This document shows positions 1 to 8,513 of a DNA stretch of 64,000 bases, piece by piece. This stretch comes from JANQJA01 sp965267485 (lineage in GTDB: Bacteria; Pseudomonadota; Gammaproteobacteria; Pseudomonadales; Azotimanducaceae): positions 2,294,001 to 2,358,000 of the forward strand of contig OZ254080.1 in NCBI GenBank assembly GCA_965267485.1, in the 5' to 3' direction. The notes under the pieces are model-generated. The model did no database searches, was not told where the DNA came from, and saw only the letters and a program-made list of their open reading frames with translations. Both the position numbers and the translations under genes were made by a program. Each line of letters begins with the position of its first letter. The stretch's first letter is position 1.

Positions 1-639
1 CCTCTGTCTTGCGGTCGTCGCCGCCTTCTCGTCATAGCTCCCGCGATGATCACAGTTGAATCCGTGATCGGCCTCGTACACATGAACCGTGACGTCCGGA
101 TAGGCTGCCTTGATCTTGTCCACATCACTGAGCGGGATATGTGCATCTTTGTCACCAAAATGGAGCATCGTCGGTACCTGTGGCGCAACATCGAGCGAGC
201 CGGCGATTCCCCCGCCGTAGTAGCCGACGGCGCAGGCAAGGCCTGATGCCCGTCCGGAACTCAGCCAGGTGAGCAGGCCGCCGAAGCAATAGCCGACGAC
301 GCCCACCTTGCCCGCCTTCGCTGCCTCGTCGATGGCCGCCTGGACATCGAGCATCGTCTTTGCGATATCCAGCTTGCCCCGTGCAATTCCCGCGCCGGTC
401 TGGATGCCCTGCTCGTCGTAACCCAGCTCGACGCCGCGCTCGGCACGGTCGAACACCGCGGGTGCGATGGCGAGGTAGCCATCGGCGGCGAAGCCGTCCG
501 CGACTTCCCGGATGTGCTGGTTGACCCCGAAGATCTCCTGAATGACGACGATGCCGCCCTTCGGTGCACCTTCCGGCTCGGCCAGCCAGGCGTCGAGTTC
601 GAAGCCGTCGCTTGCCTTCAGTGTGATGTGCTTGCCCAT
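1..639 (-). CDS. Dienelactone hydrolase family protein (C-terminus beyond window)
   Basis: This is an alpha/beta hydrolase of the dienelactone hydrolase family, which hydrolyses lactones or related esters in the cytosol. 213 codons are visible and the frame runs off the left edge, so the C-terminus is missing. The family hallmarks are all present: QEIFG near residue 35, the nucleophile motif GYCFGG with Cys at about residue 118, an Asp in GDKDAHIP, and the histidine in ADHGFNCD. No signal peptide is seen. The ATG at 639 is preceded by a strong GGAGGG ribosome site six bases upstream. The gene lies 43 bp after the PreP-like peptidase on the same strand and is probably its cotranscribed neighbour. 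The substrate cannot be deduced. Confidence 0.9.
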   Translation of the reverse strand, partial: MGKHITLKASDGFELDAWLAEPEGAPKGGIVVIQEIFGVNQHIREVADGFAADGYLAIAPAVFDRAERGVELGYDEQGIQTGAGIARGKLDIAKTMLDVQAAIDEAAKAGKVGVVGYCFGGLLTWLSSGRASGLACAVGYYGGGIAGSLDVAPQVPTMLHFGDKDAHIPLSDVDKIKAAYPDVTVHVYEADHGFNCDHRGSYDEKAATTARQR

Positions 640-682
640 GATGTTCCCTCCTTCAAGTTGGCGGGCTGTGCAGCCCGGTTCC

Positions 683-3616
683 CTAGATCCTGAACACATC
701 GAACCCGTCGAGCGAGTTCGCTGTCGTCTCGTTGGTCACGACCGCGCGTGAGACGTCACCGCGCAGGTAGGTCTGTGCGACCCGTTTGACGTCATCAATT
801 GTCACCGCGAGTACGCGATCTCGAAGCTGGCGCCGGTAGGCGGCGTCTCGCCCGAACAGGCCGTTCTGGAATGACTGCTTTGCCTCACCGGCGGGTGATG
901 ACGGCGCATCCACCGAGGCGACGATACCGAGGATCGACTCTTCGATCGGGTCGAAGCCGATATCGGTATCGACGATCCAGTCGATTGCCTGCCCAAACAC
1001 GTCAAACGTCTTTTCGAGGTTCGGATCGCGATAGGAGTAGAAGCGGAACACGCCGTTGCCACTGTCATGGGTTGCACCGCCGCCGTACGCACCGCCCTTC
1101 TCCCGGAGTTCGCTGTGCAGGAAACCGTTGCGAAGTACGCCAGCGAGAACGCTCAGCGCAGCGGCATCTTCATCCTGCTCCGGCACCGTCGGGTGTGCCT
1201 GCGCGCAGAAGTTGACCTGCGTGTTCACGATCCAGGCCTGTCGTGCCGGCACGGGCGCGGTGTCAACGGCGCTGAACGCGCCGCCCGACGAACTGCCCAG
1301 CTGCGCAGACCACAGTTCGCGGAGATGCGATTCGACGTCATCGGCCGACAATGAGTCCGCCACGAGCAGCAACCGCTTCTCGGCACGGGCAAGGACATCT
1401 TTCAGGGCATCGAGGCAATCGACGAACTCACTCATTGCCGCGTCGTCGTCCAGCGTCGCGTCGAGCGCCTTGAGCGCGGCGATACCGGCGAGACCGGAGA
1501 GGCGAAACTGCAGCAACGGCACAGGGCGGAAGTGACCCGATGCCGCCATCATGGCGAGGCCGTGGCCATTACCCGTAATGTTGCCCAGTCGTCTCAGGCA
1601 AAGCTGCCTGACGAGGTCACGAAGGCGTCTGCGTTCGTCGAGATCAGGCGCATCCAGGGTTCGCTTGACGAGATCGGTCATTGACGTCGCCTTGCGCGCC
1701 AGTGTCCGGCTCGACAGCGTGAACCACGCCTCAATCTCATCCGGCGCGTGGCGCGCGGCGCGGAAACTGCCGAACGCATTAATGCCTCCGGTCATCCCGT
1801 GCTGCAGTCGCTGCGTTTCGAGATACCCCTCACCGCCGGAGCCAATTTCGGTCACGAGGTTGGAGTACAACGGCAGTACCGACAGCAGCGGCTCGTCGAG
1901 CGCCGTCAGTCGACACGATGTCTGATGATAGACGAGCCCGTTGGTACCCGCCTCGAAGACCTGAAGCCGTCCATTGAGAGGCTCGCGATCAGGCTCCACA
2001 AATGCTCGCGCCTTGCCGACATCCTCGAGACGGACACGCGGCAGAACCGAAAGATCATCGATCCGGGCCTGACGCGCAGCCAGTGCTCTCGCCCGCGCGA
2101 CCAGGTTGTCGCTGTCTTGCGCCGACAGGTGCGCTCGGATGTCTTCAAGGCGCTGCCTTTCCCTCGCTGCCATTTCATTCGCGTAGCCAATGTCCGGCGC
2201 CATCGTCAGCAGGACCCGATGCGGATTGTCCAGCAGATGTGTGCGGATGAGTGACGGAATGAAGTCGGGGTCGGTGATGCGTTCCCGTAGCCGCTCGAGT
2301 GCAGGGTCGAGATCAAGCAGCCCGATGGGATCGCCGCGGTGAATCGCCGCCGGCATGCATGAAAACATCAGCTGCAGGCCGAAAGGCGCGCCGTCGCCAC
2401 CAATCTCCCGCTGTGAGAGCTCGAGCTGATGCAGGCATGCCTCAAGTTGTTGTACCGGAATGCCCTCACGGGCGACGCGTTCCAGCGTGTCGAGCATGAT
2501 CCGCTCGATCGCGGCGGCATGCTCGGGCTCGGTGCCCTCGACGCCGCAGACGAAGCTCATCTCCCGGCTGGTTTCCTCGAGTCCGCAAATCGGCGACAGC
2601 CCACCGGCCAGGTCGCTGGATTCAAGCGCTTCCCGAAGTGGCGATGCCGCTGTGTCCAGCAGGGCATCCGACAGCAGATTCAGTTCCAGCAGCAGGTCGA
2701 GATCGGTGTTGTCTCCCAGCAGCCAGCCGGCCACCACGTGGGTGCCGCGCTCCAGATCAGCCTCGGCATCGACCCCATAGTGCCGTGTCACCGACCGTGG
2801 CGATTGGAATCGCTGCTCCCGGCCGACCTCGATCCGGCCGGGCAGCCGCTCGAATCGCGACAGCGCGCGCTGCTCGATCACGGCCTGCTGCTCCTCGGCG
2901 GGGATGTCGCCGAACGTCATGAATATTGCGTTGCTCGGATGATAGTGCGTGCGGTAGAAAGCGAGCAGTTCTTCGTAGGACAACGTCGGGATCGCCTCGG
3001 GATCGCCGCCACTGTTGAAGTGGTAGGTCGTCGTCGGATACAGCGCCTCGTTCATGGCATCGAACAGCACGGAAATCGGCGACGACGAATCGCCCTTCAT
3101 TTCGTTGTAGACAACGCCGCGATAGACCAGCTCGCTGGCCGGATCCTCAGGATCATCGAATTCGATCCGGTAGCCTTCCTGCGCGAAGTCGAGCTCGTCG
3201 AGACGGGAGAAAAAGACCGAATCGAGATACACATCCATCAGGTTGAAGTAGTCCTTGCGATTCAGCGACGCAAAGGGATAGGCCGTGTAGTCGTTGGTCG
3301 TGAACGCATTCATGAATGTGTTCAGGGATCGACGGATCATCCAGAAGAACGGGTCCCGGACCGGGTACTTTTCGCTGCCGCAGAGCGCGGTATGTTCGAG
3401 AATGTGGGCGACGCCCGTGGAATCCATCGGCACGGTGCGAAACGCCACCATGAACACGTTCTCGGCGTTCGGCGCCTCCATATGAAAATGCATGGCGCCG
3501 GTCTTGCGATGTTCGTACTCGTGAACCGTGAGGTTCAGCGTTTCGATACGACGGCTGTGACGCTTTTCGAACGCCTCGTGCGCATTGGCCTGCGGGCCGG
3601 AACGTCGATCACCCAC
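683..3616 (-). CDS. PreP-like M16C zinc metallopeptidase
   Basis: A large insulinase-family peptidase (about 977 residues, the usual size for PreP/Cym1 enzymes), which degrade short unstructured peptides inside a closed chamber. The inverted zinc motif HILEH lies about 70 residues from the start, and the third ligand is the Glu in YNEMKGDSSSP. The substrate-recognition segments after it (LCGSEKYPVRDPFF, FMNAFTTNDYTAYPF) are typical of the M16C branch. No signal peptide is present, so a cytosolic place is likely. I chose the GTG at 3616, which overlaps the symporter stop by 8 bases; an ATG at 3673 would add 19 poorly conserved-looking residues inside the symporter gene. Family assignment is firm; the exact start is not. 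Confidence 0.92.
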   Translation of the reverse strand: MGDRRSGPQANAHEAFEKRHSRRIETLNLTVHEYEHRKTGAMHFHMEAPNAENVFMVAFRTVPMDSTGVAHILEHTALCGSEKYPVRDPFFWMIRRSLNTFMNAFTTNDYTAYPFASLNRKDYFNLMDVYLDSVFFSRLDELDFAQEGYRIEFDDPEDPASELVYRGVVYNEMKGDSSSPISVLFDAMNEALYPTTTYHFNSGGDPEAIPTLSYEELLAFYRTHYHPSNAIFMTFGDIPAEEQQAVIEQRALSRFERLPGRIEVGREQRFQSPRSVTRHYGVDAEADLERGTHVVAGWLLGDNTDLDLLLELNLLSDALLDTAASPLREALESSDLAGGLSPICGLEETSREMSFVCGVEGTEPEHAAAIERIMLDTLERVAREGIPVQQLEACLHQLELSQREIGGDGAPFGLQLMFSCMPAAIHRGDPIGLLDLDPALERLRERITDPDFIPSLIRTHLLDNPHRVLLTMAPDIGYANEMAARERQRLEDIRAHLSAQDSDNLVARARALAARQARIDDLSVLPRVRLEDVGKARAFVEPDREPLNGRLQVFEAGTNGLVYHQTSCRLTALDEPLLSVLPLYSNLVTEIGSGGEGYLETQRLQHGMTGGINAFGSFRAARHAPDEIEAWFTLSSRTLARKATSMTDLVKRTLDAPDLDERRRLRDLVRQLCLRRLGNITGNGHGLAMMAASGHFRPVPLLQFRLSGLAGIAALKALDATLDDDAAMSEFVDCLDALKDVLARAEKRLLLVADSLSADDVESHLRELWSAQLGSSSGGAFSAVDTAPVPARQAWIVNTQVNFCAQAHPTVPEQDEDAAALSVLAGVLRNGFLHSELREKGGAYGGGATHDSGNGVFRFYSYRDPNLEKTFDVFGQAIDWIVDTDIGFDPIEESILGIVASVDAPSSPAGEAKQSFQNGLFGRDAAYRRQLRDRVLAVTIDDVKRVAQTYLRGDVSRAVVTNETTANSLDGFDVFRI

Positions 3617-5291
3617 CGCGTTCGCCCGGGTATTCCTTGTCGAAGCTTTCCCAGTACTCGTCGATCGTCTCACTCATCTCCTTCCGGAGCATCAGGATCG
3701 AGAACAGGTTGGGCAATGTCATGAAGGCGATCGTAATTGCCGACACCAGCCAGATCAGCGATGTGTCCGCCACGGCGGCGAAGAAGAAGCCGATGACATA
3801 GATCACGCGATACGGCAATACGGTCTGCACGCCAAACAGGTACGTCATGGCGCGGTCGCCGTAGTACGACCATGCAACCGCGGTCGAGAACGCGAACAGC
3901 ACGAGACCAATCGAGACGATGTACTGGCCATACTCGCCAAACATGCCGCGGGTGAAGGCCTTCGACGTCAGGTCGACGGAATGGATCAGGGACTTGCCTC
4001 TGAGGTAAATGTCGCCATTCTCGAGATTGCCGTCGGCCACGGTGATCGTGCCGGTGAACGGCGTCTCTCCCTGCATGACCCTCACGTCTTCCGCGATTGA
4101 GCGGTTGTGGATCACGGTCACGTCTGCGCCGGTAATGCGCCCGGATGTCACCGTCAGTTCGCCGCTGTAGGGCTGCACCGGATCGTTCTCGGGTGACAGG
4201 CTCAGGTGTTCGAAGAGTTGCTGCCGCTGAACGGGATCATCCTCACTCCAGGTGCCTGCAACGATCGCCGTATCGAACTGCTGGAAATCGTTCTCGAACT
4301 TTTCGGTCCACACGCCCGACGACAGGATCACGAGGCCGGTCAGCGTGCAGATGACGAGCGTGTCGAGGAACGGTTCGAGAATCGACACCATGCCTTCAGA
4401 GACCGGTTCATGGGCACGGGCCGCGGCGTGGGCGATCGGGGCCGAACCCTGGCCTGCCTCGTTCGAGAACAGCCCGCGATTGACGCCGCGATTGAACGCA
4501 TAGGCAAATGTGGCGCCGAGGAATCCGCCGCTGGCGGCGGACCCGGTAAAGGCATCACGAAAAACGGCAACAAACGATTCCGCCACCTGAGGCAGATTGA
4601 CGAAGATGACTGACAGCGCCCCGATGACGTAGATCGTCGCCATCAGCGGCACGATGCTCTGCGCCACCTGCACGATTCGCCGAATGCCACCGATCAGCAC
4701 CAGCCCGAGCAGGACGGCCAGGACACCACCGGTCATCCAGGTTGGCACGCCGAAGGTGCTCTGGATGCCGCTTGCGATGTTGTTGCTCTGCGGCAGGTTA
4801 CCGGTGCCGAAGGAACTCACGACTGTCGCGGCCGCAAAGAAAACGGCGAGCCACTTCATGTTGAGGCGGCGCTCCATGACATACATCGGCCCGCCGACGA
4901 TATGGCCGTTGGCGTCTGTTTCACGATACTTGTGTGACAGCGTGACCTCGACGAACTTCGTCGTCATCCCGAAGAATGCTGTCGCCCACATCCAGAACAG
5001 CGCCGCCGGGCCGCCAAGATAAATGGCAAGCGCAACACCACCGATGTTGCCGGTGCCGACAGTGCCGGACATCGCTGTCGAAAGTGCCTGGAAGTGCGAG
5101 GCGTCGCCCTCGTCACCCTTGCGGTCATACTTGCCGCGGACAACCCGCCAGGCATGGCCAAAGAAACGTACCTGCGGAAATTTCAGGTACAGCGTAAAGA
5201 ACAGTCCCGTACCCAGCAGCAGGAATGGAAAATAGGCGGCCGAGCCGAGCAACCCATCGATGAAATTGAGGATGGCGGTGAGTTGTTCCAA
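3609..5291 (-). CDS. Sodium:alanine/glycine symporter (AGCS family) with large extra domain
   Basis: An inner-membrane amino-acid:cation symporter of the AGCS family. The N-terminal half shows the signature regions ALSTAMSGTVGTGNIGG (about residues 69-85) and NRGLFSNEAGQGSAPIAHA (about 271-289). About ten hydrophobic segments can be read. The protein is 560 residues, roughly 100 more than usual, because a hydrophilic insert of about 110 residues (about 329-440) rich in Thr, Gly and Asp sits between two membrane segments. The start is a TTG at 5291 with an AGGGAT-like ribosome site. It lies 51 bp after gor and overlaps the next gene by 8 bases, so gor, symporter, peptidase and hydrolase may form one operon. 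The transported amino acid is not determinable. Confidence 0.92.
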   Translation of the reverse strand: MEQLTAILNFIDGLLGSAAYFPFLLLGTGLFFTLYLKFPQVRFFGHAWRVVRGKYDRKGDEGDASHFQALSTAMSGTVGTGNIGGVALAIYLGGPAALFWMWATAFFGMTTKFVEVTLSHKYRETDANGHIVGGPMYVMERRLNMKWLAVFFAAATVVSSFGTGNLPQSNNIASGIQSTFGVPTWMTGGVLAVLLGLVLIGGIRRIVQVAQSIVPLMATIYVIGALSVIFVNLPQVAESFVAVFRDAFTGSAASGGFLGATFAYAFNRGVNRGLFSNEAGQGSAPIAHAAARAHEPVSEGMVSILEPFLDTLVICTLTGLVILSSGVWTEKFENDFQQFDTAIVAGTWSEDDPVQRQQLFEHLSLSPENDPVQPYSGELTVTSGRITGADVTVIHNRSIAEDVRVMQGETPFTGTITVADGNLENGDIYLRGKSLIHSVDLTSKAFTRGMFGEYGQYIVSIGLVLFAFSTAVAWSYYGDRAMTYLFGVQTVLPYRVIYVIGFFFAAVADTSLIWLVSAITIAFMTLPNLFSILMLRKEMSETIDEYWESFDKEYPGERGG

Positions 5292-5342
5292 AGCGATCCC
5301 TAAAGCCTGTAGAAGCCGCTGACCTTAGCAGATTCGTGGACG

Positions 5343-6704
5343 CTACGCCGTCACCTTCTCGCGCATCGTGACGAACTCTTCTGCGGTCGTCGGATGAATG
5401 CCGACCGTCGCATCGAAAACAGCTTTGGTCGCGCCCGCTTTCAGTGCAACCGCCAGACCCTGGATGATCTCCCCCGCCTCCGCGCCCACCATGTGCACGC
5501 CCAGTACGCGATCGGAATCGGCATCGACGACGAGCTTCATCATCGTCTTCTCGTCGCTGCCGCTCAGCGTGTGCTTGAGCGCGCGAAATGTCGAGCGATA
5601 GATGTCTATGTTCGCGAACTGTGCCCGGGCTTCTTCCTCGGTCAGGCCGACGGTGCCGATGTTCGGTTGGCAGAAGACAGCGGTCGCAATGTGATCGTAG
5701 TCCATTGGTACCGGGATGCCGCGGAACTGCGTACTCGAGAATGCCATCGCCTCTGAGATCGCGACCGGCGTGAGCTGATACCGGTCGATGACGTCGCCGA
5801 GCGCGAAGATATTCGGGACCGATGTCCGAAACTCGTCGTCGACTTCGATGGCGCCGTTCGCATTCAGCTTGACGTCGACGTTCTCCAGACCGATGTCGTG
5901 CACATTGGGGTGACGTCCGGTGGCATACATGACGAGCCCCGTCTCCATCGCTGACCCGTCCTGGAACTGGACGACATAGTGGCCTTCATCACGCTTTTCG
6001 ATTGCCGTGACGATGCTGTTGAAGTGCAGGTGGATGTCTTTCTTTTCGAGTTCATCGCGCACGGTCTCGCGCACGTCATGATCGAAGCCCCGGAGGAACA
6101 GCGGCCCGCGGTAGGACAGATGGGTGTCGACGCCGAGACCCGCAAAGATCCCGGCGAACTCGACAGCAATGTAGCCACCGCCGACCACGAGTGCATGTTC
6201 GGGCAGCGCATCGAGGTAGAACGCCTCCGTCGACGTGATCACGTGTTCACTGCCCGGCACGTCGGGAATCGTCGGCCAGCCGCCGGTTGCGATCAGAATC
6301 TTCTCCGTCGAGATCACGGTGTCATGATTGATCGACACGTGATGCTCGTCGACGATGCGTGCGCGGCCGTCGAAATGCGTGACGCCGGCATTGTCCAGCA
6401 ATCCCTGATAGATGCCGTTCAGTCGCTTGATCTCGATATTCTTGTTCTGAAGCAGCGTTGGCCAGTCGAACGACGGCTTGCCGGTATCCCAGCCGAACCC
6501 GCGTGCGTCCTCGAAGTCGTCGTGGTAGTGCGCCGCCGTCACGAAGAGCTTCTTCGGTACGCAGCCGACGTTGACGCAGGTTCCGCCCATGAACCGATCC
6601 TCCGCTGTCGCGACCCGGGCGCCGTAGGCCGCGCTCATGCGTGCAGCCCGCACGCCGCCCGAGCCGACGCCCATCACGAAAAGATCGAAATCGTATGTCC
6701 CCAT
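5343..6704 (-). CDS. gor: Glutathione-disulfide reductase
   Basis: A class I flavoprotein disulfide reductase of 453 residues that reduces glutathione disulfide with NADPH in the cytosol. Visible are the N-terminal FAD-binding segment (FVMGVGSGGVRAARM), the redox pair in GGTCVNVGCVPKKL (Cys43 and Cys48), the NAD(P)-binding loop VVGGGYIAVEF followed by basic residues as in NADPH-using members, the second FAD motif IFALGDV, and the C-terminal catalytic HPTTAEEF. Length and motifs match GorA. The ATG at 6704 has a GGAGTG ribosome site. It is divergent from the DOMON-like gene across 48 bp. It supplies reduced glutathione, a possible reductant for the Sec-peroxidase at 19.7 kb. Confidence 0.96.
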   Translation of the reverse strand: MGTYDFDLFVMGVGSGGVRAARMSAAYGARVATAEDRFMGGTCVNVGCVPKKLFVTAAHYHDDFEDARGFGWDTGKPSFDWPTLLQNKNIEIKRLNGIYQGLLDNAGVTHFDGRARIVDEHHVSINHDTVISTEKILIATGGWPTIPDVPGSEHVITSTEAFYLDALPEHALVVGGGYIAVEFAGIFAGLGVDTHLSYRGPLFLRGFDHDVRETVRDELEKKDIHLHFNSIVTAIEKRDEGHYVVQFQDGSAMETGLVMYATGRHPNVHDIGLENVDVKLNANGAIEVDDEFRTSVPNIFALGDVIDRYQLTPVAISEAMAFSSTQFRGIPVPMDYDHIATAVFCQPNIGTVGLTEEEARAQFANIDIYRSTFRALKHTLSGSDEKTMMKLVVDADSDRVLGVHMVGAEAGEIIQGLAVALKAGATKAVFDATVGIHPTTAEEFVTMREKVTA

Positions 6705-6752
6705 TGATTACACTCCATCGGCAGAACTCATCGCCGCGTTACGCTAACACAG

Positions 6753-7280
6753 ATGACCTATACCCTCGTTCCGTTCAAGCCCTGTCCATTCATCGACAAT
6801 GCGATCGCGGAATTCACGCCCGGTCGCCAGATCGAGTGCCGCTGGCGACTCGACGGAAACATCGACGCGATCCGATGGCCGGTTGTTACAGACAATCCGC
6901 GCCGCGTTCACGGGCTGTGGCATTCGACCTGTTTCGAGTGGTTTCTCGGGCCAACGACGTTCGATCAATACATCGAGTTCAACCTCTCTCCCTCGCAGGA
7001 CTGGAATGCGTTCCACTTCGACGGTCTCAGGCGCGGCATGATCGAAGCGAGTGGCATTCAGCCCCTCTCCGTCGTCGTCCATCACGGCGCCAGGGAAGCG
7101 CTGATCGAGGCACACATTGCCCTGGACGGGCCGCCACCCTCGCCCGCCCATCTCGGGCTCTCGGCGGTCATTGAGGACACCGATGGCGGTCTGCACTACT
7201 TCGCCCTCGCGCATGCCACGGCGACACCGGACTTCCACCATCCTGACAATCACGTCACGCTGCCGGCCGCCGAATCATGA
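6753..7280 (+). CDS. DOMON-like domain protein
   Basis: A 175-residue protein with the look of the small DOMON-like beta-sandwich family (carbohydrate- or heme-binding folds). Motifs include GLWHSTCFEWFLGP and YIEFNLSPSQDWNAFHFDGLR, with repeated aromatic residues spaced as in beta strands. No signal peptide or membrane segment is seen. Its stop overlaps the ATG of the next gene (ATGA), so translation of the NamZ-like enzyme is probably coupled to it. The function is unknown; the coupling hints that it acts with the NamZ-like protein, perhaps on a sugar. No good ribosome site is visible before the ATG. Confidence 0.75.
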   Translation: MTYTLVPFKPCPFIDNAIAEFTPGRQIECRWRLDGNIDAIRWPVVTDNPRRVHGLWHSTCFEWFLGPTTFDQYIEFNLSPSQDWNAFHFDGLRRGMIEASGIQPLSVVVHHGAREALIEAHIALDGPPPSPAHLGLSAVIEDTDGGLHYFALAHATATPDFHHPDNHVTLPAAES

Positions 7281-8473
7281 TCAGCTTCGGCATTGACCGG
7301 CTGCTGGCATCCCCGGCGCGCCTCGGCGTAAACCCGCGGGTGGGGCTGGTCGGCCATCCGGCATCGATGACCGGTAGCGGCGCGCATACCCTCGATGCGC
7401 TTGTCGGTGCCGGCGTGAATGTCGTGCGCTGCTTTGGTCCCCAGCATGGCATGCGCGGCGACAAGCAGGACAACATGATTGAAAGTGAGGACTACGTCGA
7501 TCCGGCACACGGTATTCCGGTGATCAGCCTCTACGGCGAACACCGCCGGCCCACAGGTCCGATGCTGGACGGTCTCGACGTGATTCTTTATGACCTGCAG
7601 GACGTGGGCTGCCGGATCTACACCTACATCTCGACGCTCAAGTACTTCCTCGAAGCGCTCAGCGGTTCGGACACACGTTTTGTCGTTCTCGATCGACCGA
7701 ACCCCGCCGGCCGTCCGGTCGACGGTCTCTATCTCGAATCCGGACAGGAAAGCTTCGTCGGCTGTGACGAGATGCCAACGCGCCATGGGCTGACGGTTGG
7801 GGAACTGGCGCGCTGGTTCGTGTCGACGAACCAGCTCGACGTTGCGCTGGAAGTCATCGACATGGCGGGCTACGACCCGGCGGCTGCACCGGGCTACGGC
7901 TGGCCGGCGCTCGTTCGGCCGTGGGTCAACCCCAGCCCGAATGCGGCCAGCCTGAACATGGCTCGCTGTTTCGGCGGTACCGTGCTGCTCGAGGGCACGG
8001 AACTCTCCGAGGGGCGCGGCACGACGACGCCGCTGGAACTGATCGGTGCGCCGGGCCTGCCGGTACGCGAGGTACTCGATGTCCTGAACAACGCCGTACC
8101 GCATTGGCTCGAAGGGGCCTGGGTTCGTCCGTGCCACTTCGAGCCCACCTTCCACAAGCACGTCGGCGAGATGTGCGCCGGGATCATGTTCCACACCGAT
8201 AGCGCTGACTATGACCATGGCCGCTTTCGACCCTACCGCCTTGTTGCCGGTCTGATGAAAGCGCTCCGGCTTGTGCGTCCGGACTATATCCTCTGGCGTC
8301 ACCACGACTACGAGTATGAGCTGGACCGAATCCCGATCGATGTCATCAACGGCGGCCCGGCGCTCCGGGAATGGGTGGATGACGGACTGCCGACGTTCGA
8401 TGAGTTCGAGCAGCGACTCGACGCCGATCGTTCACGCTGGATCGAGGAACGCGCACCACACATGAGCTACTGA
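7277..8473 (+). CDS. NamZ/DUF1343 exo-beta-N-acetylmuramidase family protein
   Basis: A 398-residue member of the DUF1343 family, whose characterised member NamZ removes non-reducing-end N-acetylmuramic acid from peptidoglycan fragments. Recognisable stretches are GLVGHPAS near the N-terminus, CFGPQHGMRGDKQDNM (the family's xEHGxRG region, here with Gln for Glu), YDLQDVGCRIYTYISTL, and LNMARCFGGTVLLEGTELSEGRGTT. Unlike many homologues it begins directly with the catalytic domain and has no signal peptide, which suggests action on imported muropeptide sugars in the cytosol (inference). It is translationally coupled to the upstream DOMON-like gene by an ATGA overlap. Family assignment is strong; activity is inferred. 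Confidence 0.88.
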   Translation: MISFGIDRLLASPARLGVNPRVGLVGHPASMTGSGAHTLDALVGAGVNVVRCFGPQHGMRGDKQDNMIESEDYVDPAHGIPVISLYGEHRRPTGPMLDGLDVILYDLQDVGCRIYTYISTLKYFLEALSGSDTRFVVLDRPNPAGRPVDGLYLESGQESFVGCDEMPTRHGLTVGELARWFVSTNQLDVALEVIDMAGYDPAAAPGYGWPALVRPWVNPSPNAASLNMARCFGGTVLLEGTELSEGRGTTTPLELIGAPGLPVREVLDVLNNAVPHWLEGAWVRPCHFEPTFHKHVGEMCAGIMFHTDSADYDHGRFRPYRLVAGLMKALRLVRPDYILWRHHDYEYELDRIPIDVINGGPALREWVDDGLPTFDEFEQRLDADRSRWIEERAPHMSY

Positions 8474-8513
8474 TGCGATAGAATCGCGGCTTTTTGAATC
8501 GGACCACAGCACA

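Noticed and set aside
663..676. GGGCT-GTGC-AGCCC hairpin as a terminator between PreP and the hydrolase genes
   Set aside because: It has only 5 bp and no T-run on the minus strand; readthrough is expected.
2429..3724. A 431-codon plus-strand frame within the PreP gene
   Set aside because: Antisense to HILEH and other zinc-peptidase motifs; no recognisable domain.
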